Shown: positions 44,773 to 54,066 of the stretch, piece after piece
How positions within the stretch are numbered: the stretch's first letter is position 1
Layout of the letters: the number at the start of each line of letters is the position of its first letter
Assembly: GCF_030123505.1 (NCBI RefSeq)
Contig: NZ_CP126115.1
Location: 5,222,001-5,286,000, forward strand
DNA length: 64,000 bases
Source of the DNA: Neobacillus sp. YX16
GTDB lineage: Bacteria > Bacillota > Bacilli > Bacillales > Cytobacillaceae
Direction of reading: 5' to 3'
Notes under the pieces: model-generated
The model's input: only the letters and a program-made list of their open reading frames with translations
What the model was told of the DNA's origin: nothing
Database searches by the model: none
Made by a program: the position numbers and the translations under genes

Positions 44773-45801
44773 TTAGGATGACAAATCACTAAATACCGTT
44801 AAAAACCGTTTATATTGATTTTCTCTTGAATAAAATTCTCTATCTTCGATTGGAATAGTAAAAGTTGTATCCGTAAATAAATATTTATTAAATTTATTCT
44901 TAAAATTTGTACCATTTTCAAAAGAGTCTAAGACAGGTATTCCCATGCCAATATAATCATAAATTTTTGTTCCAATTTCATACGCTTCATTTCTTAAAAC
45001 TACAAGACCAACGTCGCTATTTCTAGCAATACTTATTGCTTCATCATAATTTAAGCGTGGGTATACGGTTGAGTCTTTTTCAAGTCCTGCCTCCTTAATT
45101 ATTCCTTGTGTCAATTCTATATCAGACCCAATAAAATTCACTGAAACCTTCTTCCCCTTATCACGGAGTTCGGAAATCTTCTTAAGGGTGGTAAGTGCCT
45201 TATCATAATGATACTCAGCAAATTTTCCTAAGCACACAAACTGAATAGACATTTCTCCACTATGTTCCTTAATCCCATGTACTACATCATCATTCAAGAC
45301 ATGTCCATTATGGATCGTTACTATTTTTGTACCATCATTAAATAAAGCCTTATAGGATTCATACATTCCTTCAGTACATACAATAAAGGAGGTACATGTA
45401 CGATAAATTTGTTTCTCCACAGATTCGGCTATAAAAAGCTTGAAAGAATTTGGCTTCACATCCTGACCATACCCATGCTTGATGTTTAACGACCATGGGT
45501 CTCGAAAATCAACTACAAGCTTTTTCCTACGAATAATAGCTGCTAAATTAATAAAGGGTAAATGGAGAAATGGACCGCAAGATACATATACAATTCTTTC
45601 TTTGCTAAATAGAACCCTAAAAAAACAAAAAAGACCCCATAACAAGATATTGTTTTTCGTTAGCGGATGAAATGAGTGTTTTGAAATAACATTAATGGAA
45701 TATCCATTGGTCTTTAGCATTTCCGCTAGGGCTCTAGACCTAAAAGAGCCTACCCCGTCCTCTTGTTGAAAAAAGTATGCAATAAATAGAATTTCCTTCA
45801 C
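44773..45801 (-). CDS. Glycosyltransferase (GT4-like)
   Basis: Cytoplasmic or membrane-associated transferase of 342 aa, probably adding one sugar to the lipid-linked repeat unit. A GT-B fold is indicated by the N-terminal hydrophobic strand FIAYFF and DGVGSFRSRALAEMLK, and by the C-terminal Rossmann region with NSDVGLVVLRN and YDYIGMGIPVL. GTG 45801 follows an AGAGGAAG site. It sits downstream of the glucosaminidase gene, with a terminator between them, so it is separately regulated. Donor and acceptor are unknown. Confidence 0.8.
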   Translation of the reverse strand: MKEILFIAYFFQQEDGVGSFRSRALAEMLKTNGYSINVISKHSFHPLTKNNILLWGLFCFFRVLFSKERIVYVSCGPFLHLPFINLAAIIRRKKLVVDFRDPWSLNIKHGYGQDVKPNSFKLFIAESVEKQIYRTCTSFIVCTEGMYESYKALFNDGTKIVTIHNGHVLNDDVVHGIKEHSGEMSIQFVCLGKFAEYHYDKALTTLKKISELRDKGKKVSVNFIGSDIELTQGIIKEAGLEKDSTVYPRLNYDEAISIARNSDVGLVVLRNEAYEIGTKIYDYIGMGIPVLDSFENGTNFKNKFNKYLFTDTTFTIPIEDREFYSRENQYKRFLTVFSDLSS

Positions 45802-45888
45802 AATAACTTCCTCTTTTACAATAGTAATTGGTTACCTAATCCATTTTACACCAACCTTAATGCAATCTCAATTGAGAATGATAACATA

Positions 45889-45922
45889 AAAAAGCAACTG
45901 TTCAAATGAACAATTGCTTTTT
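45889..45922 (-). terminator. Terminator of the glucosaminidase gene
   Basis: A long stem (AAAAGCAACTGTTCA with TGAACAATTGCTTTT, one mismatch) followed by a T-run on the minus strand. Confidence 0.88.
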
Positions 45923-45928
45923 TGCTTA

Positions 45929-48808
45929 TTACTTAAGATAGGACGGTACATCGAAAGTAATTTCATAATTTTCAAGGAGATCATAAATCTGGCTAATATT
46001 GGTTACTTGCTTATAAGCCCAACCTATGTCGGTAGCATATTGATGGGTTGCCGGCCTTTCTGGATTCCATCTTATTTTATACAAAGTATCCTGCTGATAA
46101 GTCGGATTATTAATATAATTTTCTCCGATATATTTTGCACCGCCAATGATTGCTGCTTCAGGAGTAAACCATCCTTCTACATACGCGCGTTCTGAACCGC
46201 ATTGTTCAGGACAACTATCAAAGGCACCTATTCCATACATATTGTATACTTTCTTGGGTTCAACAGGTTTTCCATTAACACTACTCACAATAATTCCATT
46301 CGCTAAAGGTGAGCGACCATGATTCGTTTCTAAAAGGGCATGAGCTAGCAGGTATACCTCATTAATATTATATTTATTAGCTCCATCAATAAAAGATTGA
46401 GCCTGATTCGTTAATATCCCTTTATTTGAAAGAACCTTTGTATTTACCTCATTAGCATTTAGACCAGCGGATTTAGAAAGTTTTAAAAACTGGTAGTAGT
46501 ATTTTGAATCCTTTGCGAAATTATCAGGATTAAGATAATACATTACATCTTCAGGGCTGGCATTTTTCCAAGTCTGGTTGAATTTTATCTGATACCAACC
46601 ATTCACTTCACGGATAATTGATACAACATTTCCCTGATACAATGTTCCTAGTTTCCAATTGTGGATTGGATTTGCTTCAGGAGTCCCGCGAACATTTAAT
46701 ATGTCTGCTGTTACAGTCCCTATCGAAGGGTTGTTAGGGTCAATAGCAATAAATTCTTTCGCTACATAGCTGTCGTAATTTTTATCTGTTTGTGGCTGTA
46801 CTGCCCATTGCTTTAAGAACATTTGATCCAATGTTAGGTTATAATTGGTATTTATATAGGATTTAATTGGTCCGATGGAAACATGTGGTTTATAGACATA
46901 ACCAATTCTGCCTGCAAATAAAACCTGAAACCACTCTGCTGACGTTTGTTTAATGATTGGGTAACTTTGTCCTTGATCCAATTTCGCAAATTCCACTAAC
47001 GAACCAGAGGTGTTATCATAAATCGAAAGCGTTGTAAGTGCTTTGAACTGAGTGGAGCTATTTACCTCATTTGTCTGTAAGTTTTGTACTCCACTTGCAT
47101 TCGTTGGGTAAACATTTCCTGTTCGAATATACGCTGAACCATACCCATATTTCACTTTAATAAATCCGGGAATGAAATCAATAATCGAGTATTTTTGTTC
47201 CAAAACCAATTTTCCAACTGAAACATTGCTCCCATTGTCATTCAAAAGGATTTCAACATTCTCTCTAAGCGGCTGGAAATATTTATCAGATTGATTAAAA
47301 ATATATTCGACATGCGGTTTATAAATATAGCCAATCCTACCGCCAAAATTAACTAGTGCCCAATAAGTGGAAGTATCCCTGATAATTTCAAAGGTTTGTC
47401 CTTCACTAATCACGGCATACTCAGCCAAACTGCCTGAAGTATTATCGTAAATCGAAATATTCGCTTTAGCTTTAACAAATCTTCCAGAACTAGCTACTTC
47501 AGAACTAGGATTGTTGATTGTTGAGCCATTACTAGGTTTTAATCCCTTATCCCTGACATAAGCAGTAATTTTTCCGAAGTTCAATCTTACAAATCCTTCA
47601 ATCTTGCCTGATACTACATATTCTTGCCCATTAACTAACTCACCTGCAAGAACATTTTTACCATTATCATTAAGATATATGGATAAATGATCTTCAGTTG
47701 CTTTAAAATATTTATCTGAACCGTTTACTAGGTACGTTAAATGGGGAATATAAACATAGCCAATTCTACCTGCAAAATCTACCTGAAACCAATTCATTGA
47801 GGTTTGTTTAATGACAGGATAAATTTGCCCGGGTTCAATGATTGCAAATTCAACTAGAGTACCTGAAGTATTATCATATACGGATAGGGGGCGATTCGTT
47901 TGAAAGAATCTGCTGGAATTGATATTATTACTCAAATTAGCAATGGACCCTCCGCTACTCGGAAGCAGTAAAGACTTCTTTACATAAGCGGCTGTATTAC
48001 CGTATTTAATCTTTACCCAATTATCATCCTGAGATAAGATAACATATTCTTGATTAGGAACTAAATGCCCTACTTCTTTATTTTTGCCATTATCATTGAA
48101 GTAAATGGGAACATCGATTGAATTCGTTTTGAAATATTTTTCATTCCCTGAAAAAAGTGTAGTAGAGGCACTTAGGTTCGCAGGACTCGACATTTCATAT
48201 TGTCTATCTTTTGGAATTGCATTTTCTTGTTCTATTGTGGGTTGCTCATGACTGTCTATATCCTTTGGGATACTTTCAGCTTCATGATTCTCTACATTAG
48301 TATCTGATGTAATTTTCTCTTTTTTTACTACACCAATTCTGCTGCCAATTACAACTTTATACATTTCATCATTTTCTTCTATTAATGGAAGTGCCTGCTC
48401 TTTTTTAATCGTTAAAAAAGTTTTGGATGGATCCAACTCATCAAAAATGATCGTTTCAGGATTTAAAATAATCTCTTTCTCTATAGTATCTTGATCTGAA
48501 ACGTACGTTACATTTTCAAGCAGATCCGTGCTATTCAATTCTTGAATAGAGTTACTGGAAATAATAAATTCTTCATTTCCAATTTTCATTAAAAACTGTT
48601 CTTCCCCCTGCTTATAAAAATAAAAAATATTCCCTTGTTGTAAAGTAGCGACTGTTTCGCCGTCTTTAGCTAGAGTAATATTTTCGTGAATTTCGTAGGG
48701 ATTAAATTGAATAGATTCTTCTAAACTAGCAGCAGATACATGATAAAGTTGGGCTGGCAATGTGGAATAAAGTATAAAAAAAGAAAGAATTATCAACACA
48801 CGTGACAT
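45929..48808 (-). CDS. Secreted SH3-repeat N-acetylglucosaminidase (autolysin)
   Basis: Exported protein of 959 aa. A signal peptide (1-26) precedes a variable region (30-215). Repeated SH3-like units follow over about 215-670: alternating KYFKxxxxxxxIYLNDNGK and DNTSGSLVEFA with RIGYVYKPHV segments, at least three copies. An extra SH3 domain (about 685-765) comes next. The C-terminal glucosaminidase domain (about 790-950) has the putative catalytic Glu in HALLETNHG and the pattern NMYGIGAFD. It should cleave the glycan backbone of peptidoglycan. The SH3 copies bind wall. It sits inside the polysaccharide locus but has its own terminator, and its start has only a weak ribosome binding site. 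Confidence 0.9.
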   Translation of the reverse strand: MSRVLIILSFFILYSTLPAQLYHVSAASLEESIQFNPYEIHENITLAKDGETVATLQQGNIFYFYKQGEEQFLMKIGNEEFIISSNSIQELNSTDLLENVTYVSDQDTIEKEIILNPETIIFDELDPSKTFLTIKKEQALPLIEENDEMYKVVIGSRIGVVKKEKITSDTNVENHEAESIPKDIDSHEQPTIEQENAIPKDRQYEMSSPANLSASTTLFSGNEKYFKTNSIDVPIYFNDNGKNKEVGHLVPNQEYVILSQDDNWVKIKYGNTAAYVKKSLLLPSSGGSIANLSNNINSSRFFQTNRPLSVYDNTSGTLVEFAIIEPGQIYPVIKQTSMNWFQVDFAGRIGYVYIPHLTYLVNGSDKYFKATEDHLSIYLNDNGKNVLAGELVNGQEYVVSGKIEGFVRLNFGKITAYVRDKGLKPSNGSTINNPSSEVASSGRFVKAKANISIYDNTSGSLAEYAVISEGQTFEIIRDTSTYWALVNFGGRIGYIYKPHVEYIFNQSDKYFQPLRENVEILLNDNGSNVSVGKLVLEQKYSIIDFIPGFIKVKYGYGSAYIRTGNVYPTNASGVQNLQTNEVNSSTQFKALTTLSIYDNTSGSLVEFAKLDQGQSYPIIKQTSAEWFQVLFAGRIGYVYKPHVSIGPIKSYINTNYNLTLDQMFLKQWAVQPQTDKNYDSYVAKEFIAIDPNNPSIGTVTADILNVRGTPEANPIHNWKLGTLYQGNVVSIIREVNGWYQIKFNQTWKNASPEDVMYYLNPDNFAKDSKYYYQFLKLSKSAGLNANEVNTKVLSNKGILTNQAQSFIDGANKYNINEVYLLAHALLETNHGRSPLANGIIVSSVNGKPVEPKKVYNMYGIGAFDSCPEQCGSERAYVEGWFTPEAAIIGGAKYIGENYINNPTYQQDTLYKIRWNPERPATHQYATDIGWAYKQVTNISQIYDLLENYEITFDVPSYLK

Positions 48809-48951
48809 TCTTCGAGTTTTTATTTAACTCTCCCCCTCTCTCTCTACTATTATCCGTCATTTTTCGACTATGTCAATAATCTATTTTAATATTTCTACAT
48901 TTTTCCCAATATTATCCTAGTAATCTAGTGCCTATCTTCTAAAACAGCAAA

Positions 48952-48985
48952 AAAATAGCATTCCTTTGCCAAAGAATGCTATTTT
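48952..48985 (-). terminator. Terminator at the end of the polysaccharide operon core
   Basis: AAAATAGCATTC pairs with GAATGCTATTTT over a loop, with TTTTTTGCTG on the minus strand. Confidence 0.85.
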
Positions 48986-48987
48986 TA

Positions 48988-50085
48988 TTAATGTTGATTG
49001 AGGATTTCTTTGTATACCTTTTCCATGACATCCACACTTTTATCCCATGAAAAATTTTCCCTTACAAACTCTTCACCATTTTTTCCTATCCTTTTTCTTA
49101 AATCAGGGTCAACAACAAGCTGATAAAGTTTTTCCGCAATCGCTTTAGGGTCTTTAGCGTTCACAATAAAACCGGTTTCCTTTTCTCTTACAACTTCAGG
49201 AAGTCCACCAACATCGGTAACTATTACCGGCAAACCACAAGCTGAAGCTTCTAATACCGCCACACCAAAGCTTTCGGCAATACTTGGAGCACAGTAGATA
49301 TCAAATGAATTTAATATCTTGGGTATATCATGATGAGGAATCTCACCTTTAAAGTCAATGATGCTGCTAAGTCCTAAACTGTCAGCCAAATCCTTTAAAG
49401 ATTGATAAAGTGGTCCATGCCCCACTATCTCTACTTCAATTTTGGGAATGTGGGATTCAGCTTTATTGTCCTTTAGCAGACTAAACAGGATGGGGATCGA
49501 ACGGATTAAATATTCAACCCCATAATAGGCTTTTAAGCCTTTTACAATCCCTATTTTTATCCTATCATTTGGAGTAGCGTCCGATGGTAATCGCTTAAAT
49601 ACATGTGTATCCACACCAAATGGTGTTAAACTAATTTCTTTTTTTATATCAACTAATTTCTTAACCTCATCTCTCATCACGATACTAGTAGAAGCAATGT
49701 AATCTGCCGCTAATAAATTATTAACTATTACCCGGTAGTTACTCTTGCTTTGATGAGGAAATTCAAACACGTCACTCCCCCACACATTTAATAAAGTTGG
49801 CGTATAATCAATGAACCGGGATAACGTTCCGTAACCACTCGCATAATGCGTATTTAGGATATCAGGTTTTATATTTTTCAATAATCTTTTTGCAAAAAGA
49901 AAGTTCCCATAATACCCTAAGGGTGCGGGTATTGGAAGGTAATGAACATGAACCCGCTGATCTATTTTGTGTATCGTCTCTTTATGAAGACTGACTAAAT
50001 GGACTTCATGGTTTCTTGCGACCATACTGTTTACCCAGCGAACAGTATGGATCGAGTTGGCAGGGGCTAGAAAACAAATTTTCAT
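48988..50085 (-). CDS. Glycosyltransferase family 4
   Basis: Transferase of 365 aa with the N-terminal start MKICFLAPANSIHTVRWVN and the GT4 signature region PSIAESFGVAVLEASACGLP followed by DVGGLPE. It probably adds a sugar to the undecaprenyl-linked repeat unit at the cytoplasmic face. ATG 50085 overlaps the stop of the polymerase gene (TAATG), so the pair is translationally coupled. It closes the core operon before the terminator at 48952-48985. Specificity unknown. Confidence 0.9.
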   Translation of the reverse strand: MKICFLAPANSIHTVRWVNSMVARNHEVHLVSLHKETIHKIDQRVHVHYLPIPAPLGYYGNFLFAKRLLKNIKPDILNTHYASGYGTLSRFIDYTPTLLNVWGSDVFEFPHQSKSNYRVIVNNLLAADYIASTSIVMRDEVKKLVDIKKEISLTPFGVDTHVFKRLPSDATPNDRIKIGIVKGLKAYYGVEYLIRSIPILFSLLKDNKAESHIPKIEVEIVGHGPLYQSLKDLADSLGLSSIIDFKGEIPHHDIPKILNSFDIYCAPSIAESFGVAVLEASACGLPVIVTDVGGLPEVVREKETGFIVNAKDPKAIAEKLYQLVVDPDLRKRIGKNGEEFVRENFSWDKSVDVMEKVYKEILNQH

Positions 50086-51332
50086 TAGTATTTTTCATTC
50101 CCTTGATAAGATTTCGGTGATTTATTTAAATAAGCCAAGATTAGTGCATAGAACAGCCACATCGGCCAAAAATAAAAGGTCCTGCTGGGTCCGATTGAAG
50201 CTAGAATAAACCCACAAAGGCTTAAAAGATAAATCAGCGGCAGACGACTATGTTTTACCTTATATGCACTGTACATTTGACGCATCAAGTAAATAAAAAA
50301 TGCTAGAAACGCCAGAGATACATAAAGCCCATAGTTCGTAAATAATTCAACCCACCAATTATGCGGGTTTACGATTCTATTTGTATTAAATAAATCCTTA
50401 TCCACATTTACTTCAAAGTTACCCGGTCCAACCCCGAGAAGGAAGATGCGGATTGAGGATAAGATACCGCTGAAAACCAAGTTTAGCCGGATCTGCACGG
50501 AATTTACACTTTCCACTGTCATATTATAAATGCTCAAAAGACTCGAGGCTTTGGAAATAATGACAAAACTAACAATCGGCGTAAATACCAGACCAACACC
50601 AAGCATGACCTTTGCGATTTTTTGATGATTGATGAAGAACCAAACGGCTATTTGGATCAAGACCGAGACAAGAGCCGCCCGCGATCCGTTCTGGTAAATG
50701 ATAATGCATACTAAGCCAAACATACTGATATAAAAAAGATTAAAGTGAAATTTTCCTTTAAAGATATTCGCTAGATAAAAAGGGGCAATCAACACGAGAA
50801 ATAATGACAAATCATTTTCATTATAAAAATAAGCCGTCGCTACTCGTAGACCAAGCTCCATAAATTCCGTATTTGTTGCATATCTCGATGTCGGAAGATG
50901 TAAGTTTAACTCAATTTCGACAAGCGCAATCACAATGGTAATGATTCCGATGACGTTAAAAATCTTTTGAATTTTCGCTTCATCATTATCGACTTTCATA
51001 ATCAGCCCGATGATTGCAAAAATAACAAATAAGAAAATGACAAAATAGAACAATTCTTTGATCGCAAGGCTTTTATTTGCGGCCCAGGTTGTCGACAGCA
51101 CCCCATAATAGAACCAAAAACCGAAAAACACCAGCGGAATTTTTAAGTTTTTAAGACTAAACGGCCACTGTTTATCAACCATGTATTCTTTAATTTCGTA
51201 AAAAATATAAGCCGCCAGAAATAGCCTGGATGATGTAATCACAATGGGTCCTAGGGAAATCGAAAATAAAAACGGATCAATAAATAATAAAAATACAAAT
51301 AAATATAGTGATAATCTACGATTCCATTTCAT
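50085..51332 (-). CDS. Wzy-type O-antigen/capsule polymerase
   Basis: Integral membrane protein of about 415 aa with 11 to 12 membrane segments, including the large extracellular loop around residues 280-330 (LGVGPGNFEV, NPHNWWVELFTNYG), the signature of the O-antigen ligase/polymerase family. ATG 51332 directly follows the TAG of the previous gene (TAGC-ATG) with AAGAG upstream, while the longer frame begins at ATG 51350. In a Wzx/Wzy locus it should join repeat units outside the membrane. Confidence 0.88.
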   Translation of the reverse strand: MKWNRRLSLYLFVFLLFIDPFLFSISLGPIVITSSRLFLAAYIFYEIKEYMVDKQWPFSLKNLKIPLVFFGFWFYYGVLSTTWAANKSLAIKELFYFVIFLFVIFAIIGLIMKVDNDEAKIQKIFNVIGIITIVIALVEIELNLHLPTSRYATNTEFMELGLRVATAYFYNENDLSLFLVLIAPFYLANIFKGKFHFNLFYISMFGLVCIIIYQNGSRAALVSVLIQIAVWFFINHQKIAKVMLGVGLVFTPIVSFVIISKASSLLSIYNMTVESVNSVQIRLNLVFSGILSSIRIFLLGVGPGNFEVNVDKDLFNTNRIVNPHNWWVELFTNYGLYVSLAFLAFFIYLMRQMYSAYKVKHSRLPLIYLLSLCGFILASIGPSRTFYFWPMWLFYALILAYLNKSPKSYQGNEKY

Positions 51333-51333
51333 G

Positions 51334-52485
51334 CTATCTACACTCTTCATAAATTTTTATAATTTCACTTACTACAATCTGTTCACCAAAACGATTTAAG
51401 CAGTTTTCTCTCAACTCTGATGGATTGTATTCCTTGGCTTGTCTCTCCATATAACGTAAGGCCTCGCTCAATTGCGCAACATCGTCGATATCCACCAATA
51501 GACCATTAGAAGAATCAATAATCATTTCTGGACCGCCGCATTTTGTTCCAATTACGGGTGTCCCGCTCGCAAGCGCTTCGATATAGACGACACCAAAGGT
51601 TTCATATCTGCTTGCCAGCACAAATGCATTTGCCTTCTTCATTTCTTCCGCCGTTTTTACCCGGTCTAATTCACCCCTAAAATGAACCATGTCGGATACT
51701 CCAAGATTCTCTGTTAGCTGCATTAAATTTTCCTTCTCCTGCCCCTTGCCGCCAATTATCAGTTCCACCTTTTTGTTCCCCTTGAAGGACTTTGCAAAAG
51801 CTTCAATCAAAATATCCATCCCTTTATTTTTATTTAAAAAAGCAAGTGAGAAAAAGCGAAACTTCCCTGTTAAATCCTTGGGAGATTTAAGGGTGAAATG
51901 ACTTAGGTCCACGATGTTTGGAATGATCGAAATTGCTTTACCTGGTACAAGGGACTGCATCAGGATTTTCAGGCTCGGACTGACCGCAATCAGCTTGTCC
52001 GCTGCCTGGTATACTTGACGAAGCTCATTGATTTGGGAATCAGAGAGTAACCCTCTTCCAAGGGATGAGGAATGCTCGGTGAGAACAAACGGGATTCCTT
52101 CCTCCTTGGCGATTTTAGAGGCAGCCCATCCGCCCCAAAGGACAGAATGTGCGTGGATAATATCCGGTTTCCCATACTGATTTTTATACTGTAAATACAG
52201 TTTTTTAATTCGTTTCAGGTATTGTTTACCCGCAGCGTTTTGAATAAAATTTAGTGCGTAATTATAATCTTTATAGCGATAGGTCGGTACCTGATCTTCT
52301 ACTTGAACAGCGGTTCCTCTATTTGGGTCAAAGAGTTTAAACCCTTTTATACTCCATGCTTCTGAGTATAAAACAGTCGCGTCAATCTGCTTTCTCACTA
52401 ATGATTTCGCCTGTTCTTTAAAAAAGATTCCATTAATCGGCGAATCCGGTGTGGGATACCATGAAGGAAAAATTAACACCTTCAT
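51334..52485 (-). CDS. Glycosyltransferase family 4 (EpsF-like)
   Basis: Transferase of 383 aa. The N-terminal motif PSWYPTPDSPINGIFFKEQA and the C-terminal region SRYETFGVVYIEALASGTP with TKCGGPE define the GT4 fold. It belongs to the same operon, with ATGA overlap to the flippase gene (52482-52485). A role in repeat-unit assembly at the cytoplasmic face is likely; specificity is unknown. Confidence 0.9.
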   Translation of the reverse strand: MKVLIFPSWYPTPDSPINGIFFKEQAKSLVRKQIDATVLYSEAWSIKGFKLFDPNRGTAVQVEDQVPTYRYKDYNYALNFIQNAAGKQYLKRIKKLYLQYKNQYGKPDIIHAHSVLWGGWAASKIAKEEGIPFVLTEHSSSLGRGLLSDSQINELRQVYQAADKLIAVSPSLKILMQSLVPGKAISIIPNIVDLSHFTLKSPKDLTGKFRFFSLAFLNKNKGMDILIEAFAKSFKGNKKVELIIGGKGQEKENLMQLTENLGVSDMVHFRGELDRVKTAEEMKKANAFVLASRYETFGVVYIEALASGTPVIGTKCGGPEMIIDSSNGLLVDIDDVAQLSEALRYMERQAKEYNPSELRENCLNRFGEQIVVSEIIKIYEECR

Positions 52486-53807
52486 CCTCTTCCACCTACC
52501 CTCTTGATCATATTCTTAGCTCCGATAATATCTGCTTTTGAGATAAATAGGATATCCTTGTATTTGGTTCCGGTTACTCTTTTAAATATGATGATTTTGA
52601 TCATCGTACATAGTGTATAGGTAAGCGATGTCGAAAATGCCGAACCAGCAATCCCGTATTTAGGTATTAGAATAATATTAAGCACGATATTACTAATCAC
52701 CGTAAATAACGAGGTGTACATATTTAATTCCGGCATTCCCCTGCCAGCCAAGTCATTGGATAAAATCCGATCGACTGAAAAGAAGATGATGCCTGGTAAT
52801 AAGAAATAAAGGACATAGGCGCTCTCTACATATTCTTTCCCATACATTAATACAATAATAAATTTTCCAGCTAAATAAAAAACGAGTCCTGTAAACAATG
52901 AAAAGACCAAGATATTGCGAGCAATATACGAAGTTAATCGATTTTTTTCACTATCGTCATTGATAGACGCTACCTTTGGAAATAACACGGTTGAAATCGC
53001 TTGGGATACGACCCATAATTTCTCAGCAATTCCAACGGCAACCCCGTAGATTCCTACCGCCTGCGGATTCAAAAACATTCCGATTAAGAAAATGTCCGCC
53101 CGGTAATTGATAAAAGAAAGGATATTACTAAAATGTGCTTTATAACCGTATCTCAGTGATTCTTTGAAATAGCCGACTGAGAAGCTGCCTTGTTTAAAGG
53201 AGAGCTTTAATCTCTTTTTAAAAAAGTACATCGATAAGATATATTGAATAACTAATGAGAAGATAAAGGAGACAACTGCGCCAATTAACCCCCATTTAAA
53301 GAACATAAGCCCAATAATGAGAAATAATAGAGCTGAAATCTGTCTCAAGAGAGAAATCGTATTATAGGATGCAAAGTCATTTTTCGCCTGAAACAGGACG
53401 AGGTAAAATTCGTTTAATACTAGTAATGGGACAAAGAGGAGTGCGAGGTAAAATAAATGAAGCGGAACTCCTTCAGTAAAATCTGCACCAAAATAGTTTA
53501 AGTAAATAAAGCCGATGATTAGGGCCGCAATTCCTATCAATAGTCCAACAATGGTATTGGTTTTATATACGGTACTGGCATTGTAATTATTTTTACCAAC
53601 GAAATAGACGGAAGAGGTCCCGATTCCCAAGTTTAGGAACGAGAACAGCATTGTCGGTACAAGGATAATTAGGTTATATTGTCCGTTCCCGGTGCTCCCA
53701 AGCCATCTAGCGATAATGATCGAACTTAACAAACCTAACAGAATAGCAGTGACTTGCCGGCCGAGTGTCATAATAATGTTTTTAGCAAAATCCTTGTTAT
53801 TTCCCAT
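52482..53807 (-). CDS. Wzx-type flippase for lipid-linked oligosaccharide
   Basis: Integral membrane protein of 441 aa with about 12 segments, of the MATE-like/polysaccharide-export superfamily (N-terminal IIMTLGRQVTAILLGLLSSI and WLGSTGNGQYNL). It should flip the undecaprenyl-linked repeat unit outward for Wzy. ATG 53807 has AAAGGTGC upstream. A 171-bp GC-rich element and a terminator lie upstream, after the dehydrogenase gene, so expression may be partly independent. Confidence 0.9.
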   Translation of the reverse strand: MGNNKDFAKNIIMTLGRQVTAILLGLLSSIIIARWLGSTGNGQYNLIILVPTMLFSFLNLGIGTSSVYFVGKNNYNASTVYKTNTIVGLLIGIAALIIGFIYLNYFGADFTEGVPLHLFYLALLFVPLLVLNEFYLVLFQAKNDFASYNTISLLRQISALLFLIIGLMFFKWGLIGAVVSFIFSLVIQYILSMYFFKKRLKLSFKQGSFSVGYFKESLRYGYKAHFSNILSFINYRADIFLIGMFLNPQAVGIYGVAVGIAEKLWVVSQAISTVLFPKVASINDDSEKNRLTSYIARNILVFSLFTGLVFYLAGKFIIVLMYGKEYVESAYVLYFLLPGIIFFSVDRILSNDLAGRGMPELNMYTSLFTVISNIVLNIILIPKYGIAGSAFSTSLTYTLCTMIKIIIFKRVTGTKYKDILFISKADIIGAKNMIKRVGGRG

Positions 53808-53851
53808 GTGTATAGCACCTTTATCTTTACTAAAATTAAAGACGAAAATAA

Positions 53852-53876
53852 ATAAAAGGAGTTAAACTCCTTTTAT
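53852..53876 (-). terminator. Terminator upstream of the flippase gene
   Basis: A perfect 12-bp stem (ATAAAAGGAGTT / AACTCCTTTTAT) with a one-base spacer is followed by a T-rich run on the minus strand. It lies between the dehydrogenase and the flippase genes, after the 171-bp element. Confidence 0.75.
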
Positions 53877-53880
53877 TAGT

Positions 53881-54051
53881 GGCTGTGTTAGATTAGCCTG
53901 GTTGATTGGAGCTCCAGGCGCTACGCTTTCCGCGGGCTCGCGCGTGAGCCTCCTCGGTCGTTCCGACCTGCGGGGTCTCACTCAGCTCGTTCTTCCCGCA
54001 GGAGTCAAGCGCCTTCCGCTCCAATCAAACAAAGTTACAATTTACACAGCC
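53881..54051. repeat. 171-bp GC-rich element with terminal inverted repeats
   Basis: The ends GGCTGTGTTA (53881) and TTACACAGCC (54051) are inverted copies, and nested inside are GATTGGAG and CTCCAATC. The interior is much more GC-rich than its surroundings (TTCCGCGGGCTCGCGCG and similar). It has no reading frame of note. It resembles a dispersed intergenic repeat known to me from several Bacillus genomes, but I cannot name it. It sits between two genes of the polysaccharide operon and may fold into a long hairpin RNA. Confidence 0.8.
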
Positions 54052-54066
54052 ATTTTTATACAGTTT

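Noticed and set aside
53881..54051. Insertion sequence
   Set aside because: No transposase frame and only 171 bp; kept as a repeat element.
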